Assembly (NCBI RefSeq): GCF_900112345.1
Contig: NZ_FOLB01000013.1
Coordinates: forward strand, 1 to 64,000
Direction of reading: 5' to 3'
DNA length: 64,000 nucleotides
Source of the DNA: Nocardioides terrae
Lineage (GTDB): Bacteria; Actinomycetota; Actinomycetes; Propionibacteriales; Nocardioidaceae
In this document: one piece after another, positions 46,933-56,012 of the stretch
How positions within the stretch are numbered: position 1 is the stretch's first letter
Layout: every line of letters starts with the position of its first letter
The notes under the pieces: model-generated
Seen by the model: only the letters and a program-made list of their open reading frames with translations
Told to the model about the DNA's origin: nothing
The model's database searches: none
Made by a program: the position numbers and the translations under genes

Positions 46933-48381
46933 GTGACGGCTCAGCACGACGAGGACGAGCGCGGGCGCGGCCCGGACGAGGGCGCGCAGGCGGGGTCGGG
47001 CCGCTCCGCGGGCAGGACGTTCGCACGGGGGGCCGGCCGGACGGCGCGGGGCACGGCGCGGGGCATGGGCGCGACCGCGCGCGGCGTCGGGCGGTTCGGT
47101 CGGTTCGCCGTCGGCCAGGCCCGGCGGGCCGCCGACGCGCAGGGGGCCGGCGAGTCAGGGCTCAACCGACTCATCGAGATGCACGCCTTCAACACCGCCG
47201 GCGACGCCGCGGTGGCGATCTCGCTGGCCGGGTCGCTCTTCTTCCAGGTGCCCTCCGGTGACGGTTCGTCCTCGCGCGAGTCCGTCGCCTTGTTCCTCGG
47301 CCTGACGATGCTCCCCTTCGCGATCGTCGCACCGCTCATCGGACCCTTCCTCGACCGCTTCTCCCACGGCCGCCGCTGGGCGATCGGGGCGACGATGGCG
47401 GTCCGCGCGTTCCTCTGCTGGGTGCTGGCCGGCGCCCTGCCCGACCAGTCGCCGCTGATGTTCCCCGCGGCGCTGGGCGTGCTGGTCGCGTCGAAGGCGT
47501 ACGGCGTCACGCGCGCCGCCGCGGTCCCGCGCCTGCTCCCCCGCGACTTCACCCTGGTCAAGGCCAACGGACGCGTCTCGATGGCCGGCATCGTCGGCGT
47601 CACGGTCGCAGCGCCGATCGCCGGGCTCGCCTCGCTCGCAGGTCCCGAGTGGGTCCTGCGCTGGGCCTTCGTGCTCTTCGTCATCGCGACGATCGCCGCG
47701 ATCCGCCTGCCGGCCAAGGTCGACTCCAGCGCCGGCGAGGGCACGATGGGCTTCCGCGACGGCGAGACGAGCGGCGGCGGTATGCGGATGCGGATGCCGG
47801 CCGGGGTGTCCTACGCGCTGCGCGCGAACTGCGCGCCGAAGTGGCTCTACGGCTTCCTGCTGATGTTCATGGCGTTCCTGCTGCAGGAGCACCCGCTGCA
47901 CGGCTGGTCGTCCACGGTGCTGCTCGCGATCGTCGCGGGTGGCGCAGGGCTCGGCAACTTCCTCGGGGTCGTCGCCGCGTCCCTGGTCCGCCGGATCCGG
48001 CCGGCCATCGCGGTGTCGGCGGTGATGGTGGCCGATGCGGTGGTCGCGCTCCTGGCGGCGCTCTTCTACTCGGTCCCGCTGCTGGCGATCCTCGGACTGG
48101 TCGCCGGCCTGGGTCAGGCGCTGGCGAAGTTCTCCCTCGACTCCTCGATCCAGGAGCACGTCCCCGGGTCAGTGCAGGCCTCGGCGTTCGCCCGGTCCGA
48201 CACGACCCTCCAGCTCGCCTGGGTGATGGGCGGGTTCGTCGGCATCGCCCTGCCGCTGCACGCGCGGCTGGGGCTCGGCGTCGCGTGTGCGGTGCTGACC
48301 GCCTGGACGGCGTACGTGCTGGTGACGCGGCCGCGTCGCAGCGGCGGCATGGCTCCCGCCGCCGCGCAGGGGTCACCGTGA
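46933..48381 (+). CDS. MFS transporter with long Arg/Gly-rich N-terminus
   Basis: A 482-aa protein. The first ~75 residues are low-complexity Asp/Gly then Arg/Gly-rich, probably cytosolic. The membrane part starts near GLNRLIEMHAFNTAGDAAVA and has about 12 helices; the loop PFLDRFSHGRRWAIG matches MFS motif A. Substrate unknown; related proteins are common in Nocardioidaceae. Confidence 0.85.
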   Translation: MTAQHDEDERGRGPDEGAQAGSGRSAGRTFARGAGRTARGTARGMGATARGVGRFGRFAVGQARRAADAQGAGESGLNRLIEMHAFNTAGDAAVAISLAGSLFFQVPSGDGSSSRESVALFLGLTMLPFAIVAPLIGPFLDRFSHGRRWAIGATMAVRAFLCWVLAGALPDQSPLMFPAALGVLVASKAYGVTRAAAVPRLLPRDFTLVKANGRVSMAGIVGVTVAAPIAGLASLAGPEWVLRWAFVLFVIATIAAIRLPAKVDSSAGEGTMGFRDGETSGGGMRMRMPAGVSYALRANCAPKWLYGFLLMFMAFLLQEHPLHGWSSTVLLAIVAGGAGLGNFLGVVAASLVRRIRPAIAVSAVMVADAVVALLAALFYSVPLLAILGLVAGLGQALAKFSLDSSIQEHVPGSVQASAFARSDTTLQLAWVMGGFVGIALPLHARLGLGVACAVLTAWTAYVLVTRPRRSGGMAPAAAQGSP

Positions 48382-48400
48382 CCTTTGGCGAAGGGGCGGG

Positions 48401-48799
48401 TCAGAGCTCGAACTCGTCGGCCAGCGCGCGCAGGGCGGGGCTGACCTTCTTCGCCAGCTCACGGGTCGGCGGGCGACCATGCTCGTAGCCCTCGCGGATG
48501 TCCTCGAGGAGCTTGATGACGTTCTCGACGATGAGGGTCATCTCCTCGGGGTTGCGCCGCTTGGCAACCGCCCGGTTCTTCGCGACCGACGGCGGGGCGT
48601 CGAGGATGCGGAGCTGCAGCGCCTGGTCGCCTCGGCGGCCCTGGGCGATGCCGAACTCCACCCGGGTCCCGGCCTTGAGCGTCTTCGCCGCACCCTCGGG
48701 GAGTGCGTCGGCGTGGACGTAGACATCGGGGCCGTCCTCCTGGGACAGGAAGCCGAAGCCCTTCTCCGCGTCGAACCACTTCACCTTGCCAGTGGGCAC
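48401..48799 (-). CDS. Cold-shock-domain protein with C-terminal helical extension
   Basis: A 132-aa protein. Residues 1-65 are a CspA fold (PTGKVKWFDAEKGFGFLSQE, RNP1 KGFGFL). The C-terminal half is helical, with NPEEMTLIVENVIKLLEDIR, an extension typical of one actinobacterial cold-shock subfamily. GTG 48799 is chosen because GAGG is eight bases upstream; an earlier ATG at 48829 lacks support. Single-stranded RNA or DNA binding is expected. Confidence 0.88.
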   Translation of the reverse strand: MPTGKVKWFDAEKGFGFLSQEDGPDVYVHADALPEGAAKTLKAGTRVEFGIAQGRRGDQALQLRILDAPPSVAKNRAVAKRRNPEEMTLIVENVIKLLEDIREGYEHGRPPTRELAKKVSPALRALADEFEL

Positions 48800-48864
48800 C
48801 GGACTGACCTCTTCTTGCTCGCGAGACATGGATCCCCGGCGAGTCGTCGCCGGGCCGAGGAAGC

Positions 48865-49512
48865 CTAGCCGAGGGATGTCGGCCGGCGCTCGGCCGTTCC
48901 GGCCAGGTGGTCCTCGAGCCAGGCGGGGAAGTCGCGGAGGTCGTCGAGGACGACGTGCGTCCCGGCCGCCTCCAGGTCGGCGCGCGTGGACCCGCCGGTC
49001 AGGACCGACACGCTGAGCGCGCCGGCGGCGAGGGCGCCCTCCACGTCGTGGACGTGGTCGCCGACGTAGATGCTGGCGCCCTCACGGCGCAGGACGTCGG
49101 CCTTGCCGACGCCCCACACCCACCCCTCGAGGTGGTCGATGTCGAAGCCGATGTGGTCGACGTGGAGCTGGGCGTTGGCCGGGAACTTGCCGGTGACCAC
49201 GATGACGCGGCCGCCGTGGCGGCGTACGGCTGCGATCGCGTCGTGCGCCCCGGCGAGCGCGGGCACGTTGGCGATGGCGTGGTCGGGGTAGAGCGCGCGG
49301 AAGCGGTCGCCGGCGGCGATCACCCGGTCAGCGGGCAGGTAGGGCTCCAGCATCACCTCCAGCGGCGGCCCGAGGCGTGACGTCAGCTGCTCGACGGGCA
49401 GCTCCACGCCGAACTCGACGGCGACGGCGGTCAGCACGTCGCGGAAGCCCGGCACGGTGTCGATGAGGGTCATGTCGAGGTCGAACCCCACCGCCAGCTG
49501 TCCCTCGCTCAC
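48865..49512 (-). CDS. HAD-superfamily hydrolase (phosphoglycolate phosphatase-like)
   Basis: A 215-aa phosphatase. Motif I is VGFDLDMTLID with nucleophile Asp, motif II VIVVTGK, and motif IV YVGDHVHDVEGA. Substrate unknown. GTG 49512 has TACGAT seven bases upstream. Divergent from lepB. Confidence 0.87.
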   Translation of the reverse strand: MSEGQLAVGFDLDMTLIDTVPGFRDVLTAVAVEFGVELPVEQLTSRLGPPLEVMLEPYLPADRVIAAGDRFRALYPDHAIANVPALAGAHDAIAAVRRHGGRVIVVTGKFPANAQLHVDHIGFDIDHLEGWVWGVGKADVLRREGASIYVGDHVHDVEGALAAGALSVSVLTGGSTRADLEAAGTHVVLDDLRDFPAWLEDHLAGTAERRPTSLG

Positions 49513-49519
49513 GGGGTCG

Positions 49520-49525
49520 ATCGTA
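49520..49525 (-). promoter_or_regulatory. -10 box of the HAD gene
   Basis: Minus-strand TACGAT, seven bases before GTG 49512; leaderless pattern. Confidence 0.5.
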
Positions 49526-49652
49526 GACGGCGGCGCCGACGGCTCCAGGTCGGGAGTACGCCGGCTCCTGCCACCAGCAGCAGCGCGGCCGTGACCTCGC
49601 GCCACCGGTCCTGGCTCGTGCCGTCCGGTCAACGGCATCACCAGTCCACGGA

Positions 49653-49658
49653 TAAGGT
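49653..49658 (+). promoter_or_regulatory. -10 box of lepB
   Basis: TAAGGT ends six bases before GTG 49665, with no SD; leaderless pattern. Confidence 0.55.
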
Positions 49659-49664
49659 CCGGTC

Positions 49665-50408
49665 GTGACCACTGACGAGCGGACGGACCGCACCGCGACG
49701 ACCAACGGCTCGTGGAAGGTCATCCGCGAGACGGTCATCCTCCTCGTCGTCGCCATCGGGCTGGCCGTGGTCGTCAAGACCTTCTTCGTGCAGGCGTTCT
49801 ACATCCCCTCCGGCTCGATGGAGCCGGGGCTCGTGGTCAACGACCGGATCATGGTCGAGAAGCCGTCGTACTGGAACGGCGGTCCGCAGCGCGGCGACGT
49901 GGTCGTCTTCGCCGACCCCGGCGACTGGCTCGACGACGACGAGGATGCCGGTCCGACGGGCCTCGTCGGCCGTGGGCTCGCCAAGATCGGTCTCTACCCC
50001 TCGGGCGGCCACCTGGTGAAGCGCGTCATCGGCGTCGCGGGCGACAAGATCGTGTGCTGCGACAAGGACGGGCGCATCACCGTCAACGGCACGCCGCTGG
50101 CCGAGGACTCCTTCATCGACCCGCAGGACGACTGCGACGGGCCGATGGCCGGTTGCGCGGGCTGGTCGGCGACGGTGCCGGCCGGCAGGCTCTTCGTGAT
50201 GGGCGACAACCGGGACCAGTCGGCCGACAGCTCCTTCCACCTCTGCACCGACGACGACGGGCCGAGCTGCGACAAGGACGACGCCTTCGTGTCGACCGAC
50301 CTCGTCGTCGGCAAGGTCGTGGCGCTGGTCTGGCCGCTCGGTCGCGCCCACGTCCTGCACCGGCCGGACGGGTTCGACGACGTCGCCGACCCGGCGAAGA
50401 AGGACTGA
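49665..50408 (+). CDS. lepB: Signal peptidase I
   Basis: A 247-aa membrane protease that removes Sec and Tat signal peptides. One N-terminal helix (about 22-42) precedes the catalytic Ser51 in IPSGSMEPGL and Lys119 in HLVKRVIGVAGDK; GDNRDQSADS is box E. A Cys-containing insert (KIVCCDKDGR, DDCDGPMAGC) is typical of actinobacterial LepB. It stands alone here, not beside rplS. Confidence 0.93.
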   Translation: MTTDERTDRTATTNGSWKVIRETVILLVVAIGLAVVVKTFFVQAFYIPSGSMEPGLVVNDRIMVEKPSYWNGGPQRGDVVVFADPGDWLDDDEDAGPTGLVGRGLAKIGLYPSGGHLVKRVIGVAGDKIVCCDKDGRITVNGTPLAEDSFIDPQDDCDGPMAGCAGWSATVPAGRLFVMGDNRDQSADSSFHLCTDDDGPSCDKDDAFVSTDLVVGKVVALVWPLGRAHVLHRPDGFDDVADPAKKD

Positions 50409-50410
50409 TC

Positions 50411-51619
50411 TCAGATCTTGGCGACCCTGATGGTGAGGCCGTCGCCGAGGTCGATGAGGGCACCTGACTCGAGCACGACGGGTACGCCGGGCCGCAGCTC
50501 CTCGGGGCGCTGACCGGGCTGGATGAGCAGCGTGCCGTTGGTCGAGCCGAGGTCGGTGACCACGGCGCTGCCGTGGTCGGCACCCGTCCCGGGGCGGACC
50601 TCGACGTGGGTGGAGGAGATCTCCGAGTGGGGGCTGGGCACCGCGACCAGGGTCGGCTCCTCGTCGGCCGGGAACCGTCCGGCGTCAGGGGCCCGGCCGA
50701 TCACGACGAGCCCGTCGACGTCGACCTCGGCGCCGCTGGAGAACGACAGGTGCGCGACGGGGGCGGGGTGGTCCCACGACTCCTCCGGCTCAGGGGCGGC
50801 CTCGGGCTCGGGCTCGTGGAGCGGGAGCAGGTCCTCAGGCACCACGCTGATCTGCTCGGTCACCTCGTCGTCCCAGCCGGCGGGAGCCGGCGCAGCAGGG
50901 GGAGCCGGCGGCGGTGGCGGGAACGAGGGAGCCGGCGGGATCGACGGCGGCGGCAGCGTCGGTACCGGCGGGAGCGGCGGGACCGGGGCGGGCGGCGTCG
51001 GCGGGGTCCAGGTCGGCGGACCGCCCAGCACGTCGTGGTCGGCGGAAGCGTCGTCCTCGACCGGTGAGACGTCGTCGTCGAGGTGGATCTCGTCGGTGAG
51101 CGGGTCGGGCACGAGCTCGAGCCGCGGGGCCGGCGGCGGGGTGAGGGGCGGCGGCGGAGGCGTGGTCGGTCCGGCGGGAGCGGCGGCGACCGGGGTCTCC
51201 ATGCCGGCCACCCGAACCAGACCGGCGGCGACGGTCAGGCGCGGACCGGACCCGGCCTCGCCCGGCAGCGCCACCGAGAGGTGGCTGACCTCGTGCAGCA
51301 CGCGCTCGACCCACATCGAGCCGCCGGACCCCTCGACGTGGACGGTGCCCTCGGCCGCCTCGAAGGTGGCGGTCGCGTCGCCGCGGATCACCACCCGGGT
51401 GTTGTCGTCGTCGCTGGCCAGCAGCACGAAGCCGGGCAGCGTGGACAGCCCACCGGCGACCAGGGCGTCGAGCACGACGTCGAAGCCGGCGCCGTCATCG
51501 ACGAGCACCCACAGCGCGCCGGCCCGGTCCTTCTCGGTTCCCGGCAGCAGAACGGTGGCGTGCTCGCCCACGATGCCGAACCAGCCCCCCGGCTGGTAGG
51601 CGAAGGTCCGATCAGTCAC
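50411..51619 (-). CDS. FHA-domain protein with proline-rich linker
   Basis: A 402-aa protein. Residues 1-150 are an unassigned domain, 150-290 a disordered Pro/Asp/Glu-rich linker, and about 305-402 an FHA domain ([33 protein letters not shown]) that binds phosphothreonine. A link to Ser/Thr kinase signalling is likely; partners are not encoded nearby. GTG 51619 is chosen because the protein then opens [18 protein letters not shown]. Confidence 0.85.
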   Translation of the reverse strand: MTDRTFAYQPGGWFGIVGEHATVLLPGTEKDRAGALWVLVDDGAGFDVVLDALVAGGLSTLPGFVLLASDDDNTRVVIRGDATATFEAAEGTVHVEGSGGSMWVERVLHEVSHLSVALPGEAGSGPRLTVAAGLVRVAGMETPVAAAPAGPTTPPPPPLTPPPAPRLELVPDPLTDEIHLDDDVSPVEDDASADHDVLGGPPTWTPPTPPAPVPPLPPVPTLPPPSIPPAPSFPPPPPAPPAAPAPAGWDDEVTEQISVVPEDLLPLHEPEPEAAPEPEESWDHPAPVAHLSFSSGAEVDVDGLVVIGRAPDAGRFPADEEPTLVAVPSPHSEISSTHVEVRPGTGADHGSAVVTDLGSTNGTLLIQPGQRPEELRPGVPVVLESGALIDLGDGLTIRVAKI

Positions 51620-51736
51620 GGGGCCATCCCACCACACTTCACCCGGCGCGGTCCCGCGGTGGAACGAGTGTCGGCGGCGCGGGCGCGCCCGGGCGTGCGC
51701 TCGGGCGGCCCGGGGACCGCGCCACTGGGTCGCCAC

Positions 51737-51742
51737 TAATCT
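51737..51742 (+). promoter_or_regulatory. -10 box of the helicase-associated gene
   Basis: TAATCT ends seven bases before ATG 51750; leaderless pattern. Confidence 0.55.
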
Positions 51743-51749
51743 GGGCGGG

Positions 51750-53990
51750 ATGAGCACAGGCAGCGGGTACCGATCGCTCGCCGACCAGCTGCGCGCCTGG
51801 CCGGACGAGCGGCTGTCCGGCCTCCTCCGCGCCCGGCCGGACCTCGCCTCACCGGCTCCGCAGGACTCCGGTCAGCTCGCGTCGCGGGCGGCCACCCGCG
51901 CCTCGCTGCTGCGCGCCCTGGACCAGCTCAGCCGACCCGAGCTGGCCGTCCTCGACGCCGCGGTGGTGCTGCAGAACGCCACGCCCGCGCAGATCGAGGC
52001 GGCCGTCCACGCCGGGACCGCGACGGTCGAGGCCGCGCTCGAGCGGCTGCTCGGCCTCGCCCTCGTCTGGGAGTCGCACGCCGGGCTGCGGGCGCTGACC
52101 GGTGTCGCCGAGGCGCTCGGACCGGTCAGCGGGCTGCGTCCGTCGACGGGGCGTGCGCCAGCCGACGCACGCACGTCGGTGGCGGAGCTCTCCGACGCCG
52201 CGCGGGCCATGCTCGAGCACGTCGTGGACGCGGGCGGCGAGGCGGTCAGCAGCGCGCGGACGACGGTCTCGGTCTCCGAGGCGGCCACCCCCGCGGAGGA
52301 GCTGATCGCCCGCGGGCTCCTCCTCCCCCGCGCCGGCGGACCGATGATCGTGCCGGGCGAGGCCGGCATCGCCGTGCGCGGACACACGACGAAGGAGCCG
52401 GTGGACGTCGCTCCGGAGGTGCCTACCTCGCCGCGCTCCCAGGCGCTGGTGGACAAGGTGGCGGCGGGTGCCGCCTTCGAGGCCGTACGCCGCACCGAGC
52501 TGCTCGTCGACGGCTGGGGCGCCGAGCCGCCGGCCGCGCTGAGGTCCGGCGGGCTGGGCGTCCGGGACCTGCGCTCGACCGCGGCGCGGCTCCACGTGGA
52601 CGAGCCGACCGCCGCCCTGCTGGTCGAGGTCGCCCACGAGGCCGGCCTGATCACCACCGCTGCCGATCTCGACGGCAACCCCGCCTGGCTGCCGAGCGAC
52701 CTCATCGACTTCTGGTCGACCCAGCCCGTCGCCGAGCGCTGGCTGGTGCTCGCCCGCGCCTGGCTCGACAGCGAGCGCACCCCCACCCTGGTCGGCCAGC
52801 GTGACCCGGCGGGCAAGGCCTTCAACGCACTCGTGCCGGAGCTCGTGAGCCCGATGATCCGGGAGACGCGGCGGATGACGCTGGCCGAGCTGGCCCTCCT
52901 GCCGGACGGCGAGGTGCTCGCCTCGGGCACGGGGGTGCCCGGTCTGGTCGCCCGCCTGGCCTGGGTGCGGCCGCGCCGGCCGCGGCAGCGCACCGACCAG
53001 GTCGTGCACGTCCTGACCGAGGCGGCGGCGCTCGGCGTGACGGGGCTCGAGGGGCTGGCGTCGTACGCACGGGTCCTGCTGGACCGCGGTGACGCCGAGC
53101 CGGTGCTCGCGGCGCTCCTGCCCGACCCGGTCGACCACGTGTTGCTCCAAGCCGACCTCACCGCCGTCGCGCCGGGCCCGCTGGAGCCGACCCTCGGCCG
53201 CAACCTGCAGCTGATCGCCGACGTCGAGTCACGAGGAGGCGCGACCGTCTACCGCTTCACGCCGGCGTCGGTGCGGCGGGCCCTCGACGCCGGCTGGAGC
53301 GCCGCCGAGGTGCACGCGTTCCTCGCATCGGTCTCGCGGACCCCGGTCCCGCAGCCGCTCTCCTACCTCGTCGACGACGCGGCCCGGACCTTCGGCTCGA
53401 TCCGGGTCGGGCACGCCGAGGCGTTCCTGCGCGCGGACGACGAGACGGCGCTGACCGAGCTGCTCCACCATCCCCGCGCGACGACCCTCGGGCTGCGGCG
53501 GATCGCGCCGACGGTGCTGATCTCGACCACCCCGCTCGACGTCCTGCTCCCCCGGCTGCGCGAGCTCGGTGTCGCCCCGGTCGTCGAAGCCGCCGACGGC
53601 ACCATCCACGTCGCGCGGCCGGACCAGCTCCGCGCACGGACGCCCGCAGCACGACGTACGGCGGCCGCCGGTGCGCGCGACTCGGCCCGGGTGGCCGCGG
53701 TGGTCCGCGCGATCCGGGCCGGCGACGAGGTCAGCGCGACCCGGCCCACCAGCGGCGTCCTGCAGCTCACCCCTGCCGATGCCCTCGCGGCGCTGCGCGA
53801 GGCGGTCGAGACGGCGACGCCGGTCGCGATCACGTACGTCGACAACCACGGCACCCTCGCCGACCGGATCGTCTCTCCGCTGCGCGTGGAGGGCGGCCAG
53901 CTGGTCGCCGTGGACCGGCGCTCGGAGGACACCCGCTCCTTCGCCGTGCACCGGATCCGCGACGTGCGGCCGGTTCCGACCCAGCGGTGA
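51750..53990 (+). CDS. Helicase-associated domain protein (XPB-linked, Helicase_C_3 type)
   Basis: A 746-aa protein with no Walker motifs. The C-terminal third ([20 protein letters not shown], then [17 protein letters not shown]) matches the domain found in the mycobacterial protein encoded next to XPB/Ssl2-type helicases (Rv0862c/Rv0861c arrangement). The N-terminal half is repeated winged-helix-like. It ends with a WYL-like strand set ([20 protein letters not shown]). Probably a helicase partner in DNA repair; here an enoyl-CoA hydratase and an acyl-CoA dehydrogenase gene lie between the two. Confidence 0.8.
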   Translation: MSTGSGYRSLADQLRAWPDERLSGLLRARPDLASPAPQDSGQLASRAATRASLLRALDQLSRPELAVLDAAVVLQNATPAQIEAAVHAGTATVEAALERLLGLALVWESHAGLRALTGVAEALGPVSGLRPSTGRAPADARTSVAELSDAARAMLEHVVDAGGEAVSSARTTVSVSEAATPAEELIARGLLLPRAGGPMIVPGEAGIAVRGHTTKEPVDVAPEVPTSPRSQALVDKVAAGAAFEAVRRTELLVDGWGAEPPAALRSGGLGVRDLRSTAARLHVDEPTAALLVEVAHEAGLITTAADLDGNPAWLPSDLIDFWSTQPVAERWLVLARAWLDSERTPTLVGQRDPAGKAFNALVPELVSPMIRETRRMTLAELALLPDGEVLASGTGVPGLVARLAWVRPRRPRQRTDQVVHVLTEAAALGVTGLEGLASYARVLLDRGDAEPVLAALLPDPVDHVLLQADLTAVAPGPLEPTLGRNLQLIADVESRGGATVYRFTPASVRRALDAGWSAAEVHAFLASVSRTPVPQPLSYLVDDAARTFGSIRVGHAEAFLRADDETALTELLHHPRATTLGLRRIAPTVLISTTPLDVLLPRLRELGVAPVVEAADGTIHVARPDQLRARTPAARRTAAAGARDSARVAAVVRAIRAGDEVSATRPTSGVLQLTPADALAALREAVETATPVAITYVDNHGTLADRIVSPLRVEGGQLVAVDRRSEDTRSFAVHRIRDVRPVPTQR

Positions 53991-53999
53991 CCCAGCAAC

Positions 54000-54005
54000 T
54001 AGGGT
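54000..54005 (+). promoter_or_regulatory. -10 box of the enoyl-CoA hydratase gene
   Basis: TAGGGT ends seven bases before ATG 54013; leaderless pattern. Confidence 0.55.
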
Positions 54006-54012
54006 CGCCGCC

Positions 54013-54813
54013 ATGGCCGAACCGCTGCTGATCGCCCGCGACGGGCACGTCGAGACCTGGACCCTCAACCTCCCCGAGCGACGCAACCCGATCTCCGACC
54101 TCCCGATGGTGGAGGCGCTCGAGGACGCGGCGACCCGGGTGGCGTCCGACGTGTCGGTGCGGGCGGTGATCCTCACCGGAGCGGGCCCGGCGTTCTCCTC
54201 CGGCGGCGACGTGAAGGCGATGGCGCAGCGGTCGGGGATGTTCGGCGGCAGCGGTGCGGAGATCGCCGACGGCTACCGCCGCGGCATCCAGCGCATCCCG
54301 CGCGCGCTCTTCCACTGCCCCGTCCCGCTGATCGCGGCCGTCAACGGGCCGGCGGTCGGGGCCGGCTGCGACCTCACCCTGATGTGCGACCTGCGGATCG
54401 CCTCGACCACCGCGTTCTTCGCCGAGTCGTTCGTCAAGGTCGGCCTCATCCCCGGTGACGGCGGCGCCTTCCTGCTGCCGCGCGTCGTCGGGGCGGCGCG
54501 TGCCGCCGAGATGGCGCTGACCGGCGACCGGATCGGCGCCGAGCAGGCACTGGAGTGGGGGTTGGTCTCCCGGATCGTCGAGCCCGAGGACCTCCTCCCG
54601 ACCGCCCGCGAGCTCGCCGACCGGATCGCGGCCAACCCGCCGGTCGCCGTGCGAGCCGGGAAGCAGCTGATCCGCGAAGCCGCCGGGCTCTCGCTCGACG
54701 AGGTGCTCGACAAGTCCGCCGACGTGCAGTCGATGATGCACCAGACGCTCGACCACGCCGAGGCGGTCGCGGCGTTCGTGGAGAAGCGCGAGCCGCGGTT
54801 CACCGGGGAGTAG
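54013..54813 (+). CDS. Enoyl-CoA hydratase/isomerase family protein
   Basis: A 266-aa crotonase-fold enzyme. Oxyanion-hole segments are FSSGGDVKAM and NGPAVGAGCDLTLMCDLR. The segment that carries one catalytic Glu in classical hydratases (QPE before IPGAGG) reads FAESFVKVGLIPGDGG, so the first catalytic Glu is absent and activity may differ (isomerase or other CoA chemistry). The 3' end overlaps the convergent acyl-CoA dehydrogenase by 14 bp. Confidence 0.87.
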   Translation: MAEPLLIARDGHVETWTLNLPERRNPISDLPMVEALEDAATRVASDVSVRAVILTGAGPAFSSGGDVKAMAQRSGMFGGSGAEIADGYRRGIQRIPRALFHCPVPLIAAVNGPAVGAGCDLTLMCDLRIASTTAFFAESFVKVGLIPGDGGAFLLPRVVGAARAAEMALTGDRIGAEQALEWGLVSRIVEPEDLLPTARELADRIAANPPVAVRAGKQLIREAAGLSLDEVLDKSADVQSMMHQTLDHAEAVAAFVEKREPRFTGE

Positions 54814-55987
54814 CGGACCTCACCAGTGCGCCGCCGATGATGAGCCGCTGGATCTCGCTGGTGCCCTCGTAGAGCCGCAGCAGCCGGACGTCGCGGTAGA
54901 TCCGCTCGACGGGCACCTCGCGGATGTAGCCGGTGCCGCCGTGCACCTGGACGCCGAGGTCGGCGACGCGGCCCGCCATCTCGCTGCAGAACAGCTTGGC
55001 CACCGACGGGGCGGTGCGGTCGCCGTCGAGCCAGTAGCGGCGGGCGCAGTCCCGCACCAGCGCCTGGCCGGCCAGGACCCCCGTCTGCATGTCGGCGAGG
55101 TGCGCCTGGACGAGCTGGAAGGAGCCGATCGGGTTCCCGCCCTGGGTGGCGCCGGCGGCGTACGCCACCGACTCGTCGAGCGCGCGGCGTGCCAGGCCCA
55201 CGCCGAGCGCCGCGATGTGCAGCCGTCCACGCGACAGGGACGCCATGGCGGCGCGGTAGCCGTCGGCCTCCGAGCCGCCGACGAGCGCCGCGGCGGGCAG
55301 GCGTACGTCGGTGAAGGTCACGTCCGCGGTCCAGGCGCCCTCCTGGCCCATCTTCTTGTCCTTCGGGCCGACCTCGACGCCGGGTGTCGACGCCGGCACG
55401 AGGAAGACGGCGATCCCCGGGTCGTCGGGCGTCGCCTCGCGGGTGCGGGCGAAGGTGACGAAGAGGTCGGCGATCGGGGCGTTGGTGATGAACCGCTTGC
55501 CGCCGTCGATCATCCAGTCGGCGTCCTCACCGGCGCCGTCCCGACGGGCCCGCGTGCGCAGCCCGGCGGGGTTGGACCCGGCCCCCTCCTCGGTGAGCGC
55601 GAAGGAGGCGACCACCTCACCGGAGGCGATCCGGGGCAGCCACTCCTCGCGCTGCTCGTCGGTCCCGTAGCCGACCAGCACCTGGCCCGCGATGCCGTTG
55701 TTGGTCCCGATCATCGACCGGACCGCGACCGAGGTGTAGCCGAGCTCCATCGCGATCTCGACCTCCTGCAGCCCATCCAGGCCCAGCCCACCCCAGCGCT
55801 GGGGCAGGGCGAAACCGAAGAGGCCGAGGTCGGCCACCGCGGCGCGCAGGTCGTCGGGGATCCGGTCGCCCGTCATGATCTCGTTCTCCCGCGGCAGCAC
55901 CTTGGTGCGCAGGAACTCGCGGGTCGTGGCCAGGATCTCGGCGAAGTCCTCGCCGTCCACCTCGGGCTGGTGCGTGGGGGTGCTCAT
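54800..55987 (-). CDS. Acyl-CoA dehydrogenase
   Basis: A 395-aa FAD enzyme that makes the alpha-beta double bond of acyl-CoA. Landmarks are VVASFALTEEGAGSNPAGLR, VQVHGGTGYIREVPVERIYR and the catalytic-Glu loop LYEGTSEIQRLIIG. ATG 55987 has TACGGT seven bases upstream. Together with the convergent crotonase gene it could form part of a fatty-acid or branched-acid breakdown path. Confidence 0.93.
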   Translation of the reverse strand: MSTPTHQPEVDGEDFAEILATTREFLRTKVLPRENEIMTGDRIPDDLRAAVADLGLFGFALPQRWGGLGLDGLQEVEIAMELGYTSVAVRSMIGTNNGIAGQVLVGYGTDEQREEWLPRIASGEVVASFALTEEGAGSNPAGLRTRARRDGAGEDADWMIDGGKRFITNAPIADLFVTFARTREATPDDPGIAVFLVPASTPGVEVGPKDKKMGQEGAWTADVTFTDVRLPAAALVGGSEADGYRAAMASLSRGRLHIAALGVGLARRALDESVAYAAGATQGGNPIGSFQLVQAHLADMQTGVLAGQALVRDCARRYWLDGDRTAPSVAKLFCSEMAGRVADLGVQVHGGTGYIREVPVERIYRDVRLLRLYEGTSEIQRLIIGGALVRSATPR

Positions 55988-55994
55988 GGGCGCG

Positions 55995-56004
55995 ACCGTA
56001 CCCT
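55995..56004. promoter_or_regulatory. Overlapping divergent -10 boxes (acyl-CoA dehydrogenase and XPB)
   Basis: Minus-strand TACGGT (56000-55995) and plus-strand TACCCT (55999-56004) share the two bases at 55999-56000. They lie seven bases from ATG 55987 and eight from GTG 56013. With only 25 bp between the two start codons there is no room for two conventional 5' leaders. Confidence 0.6.
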
Positions 56005-56012
56005 TGTCTGCC

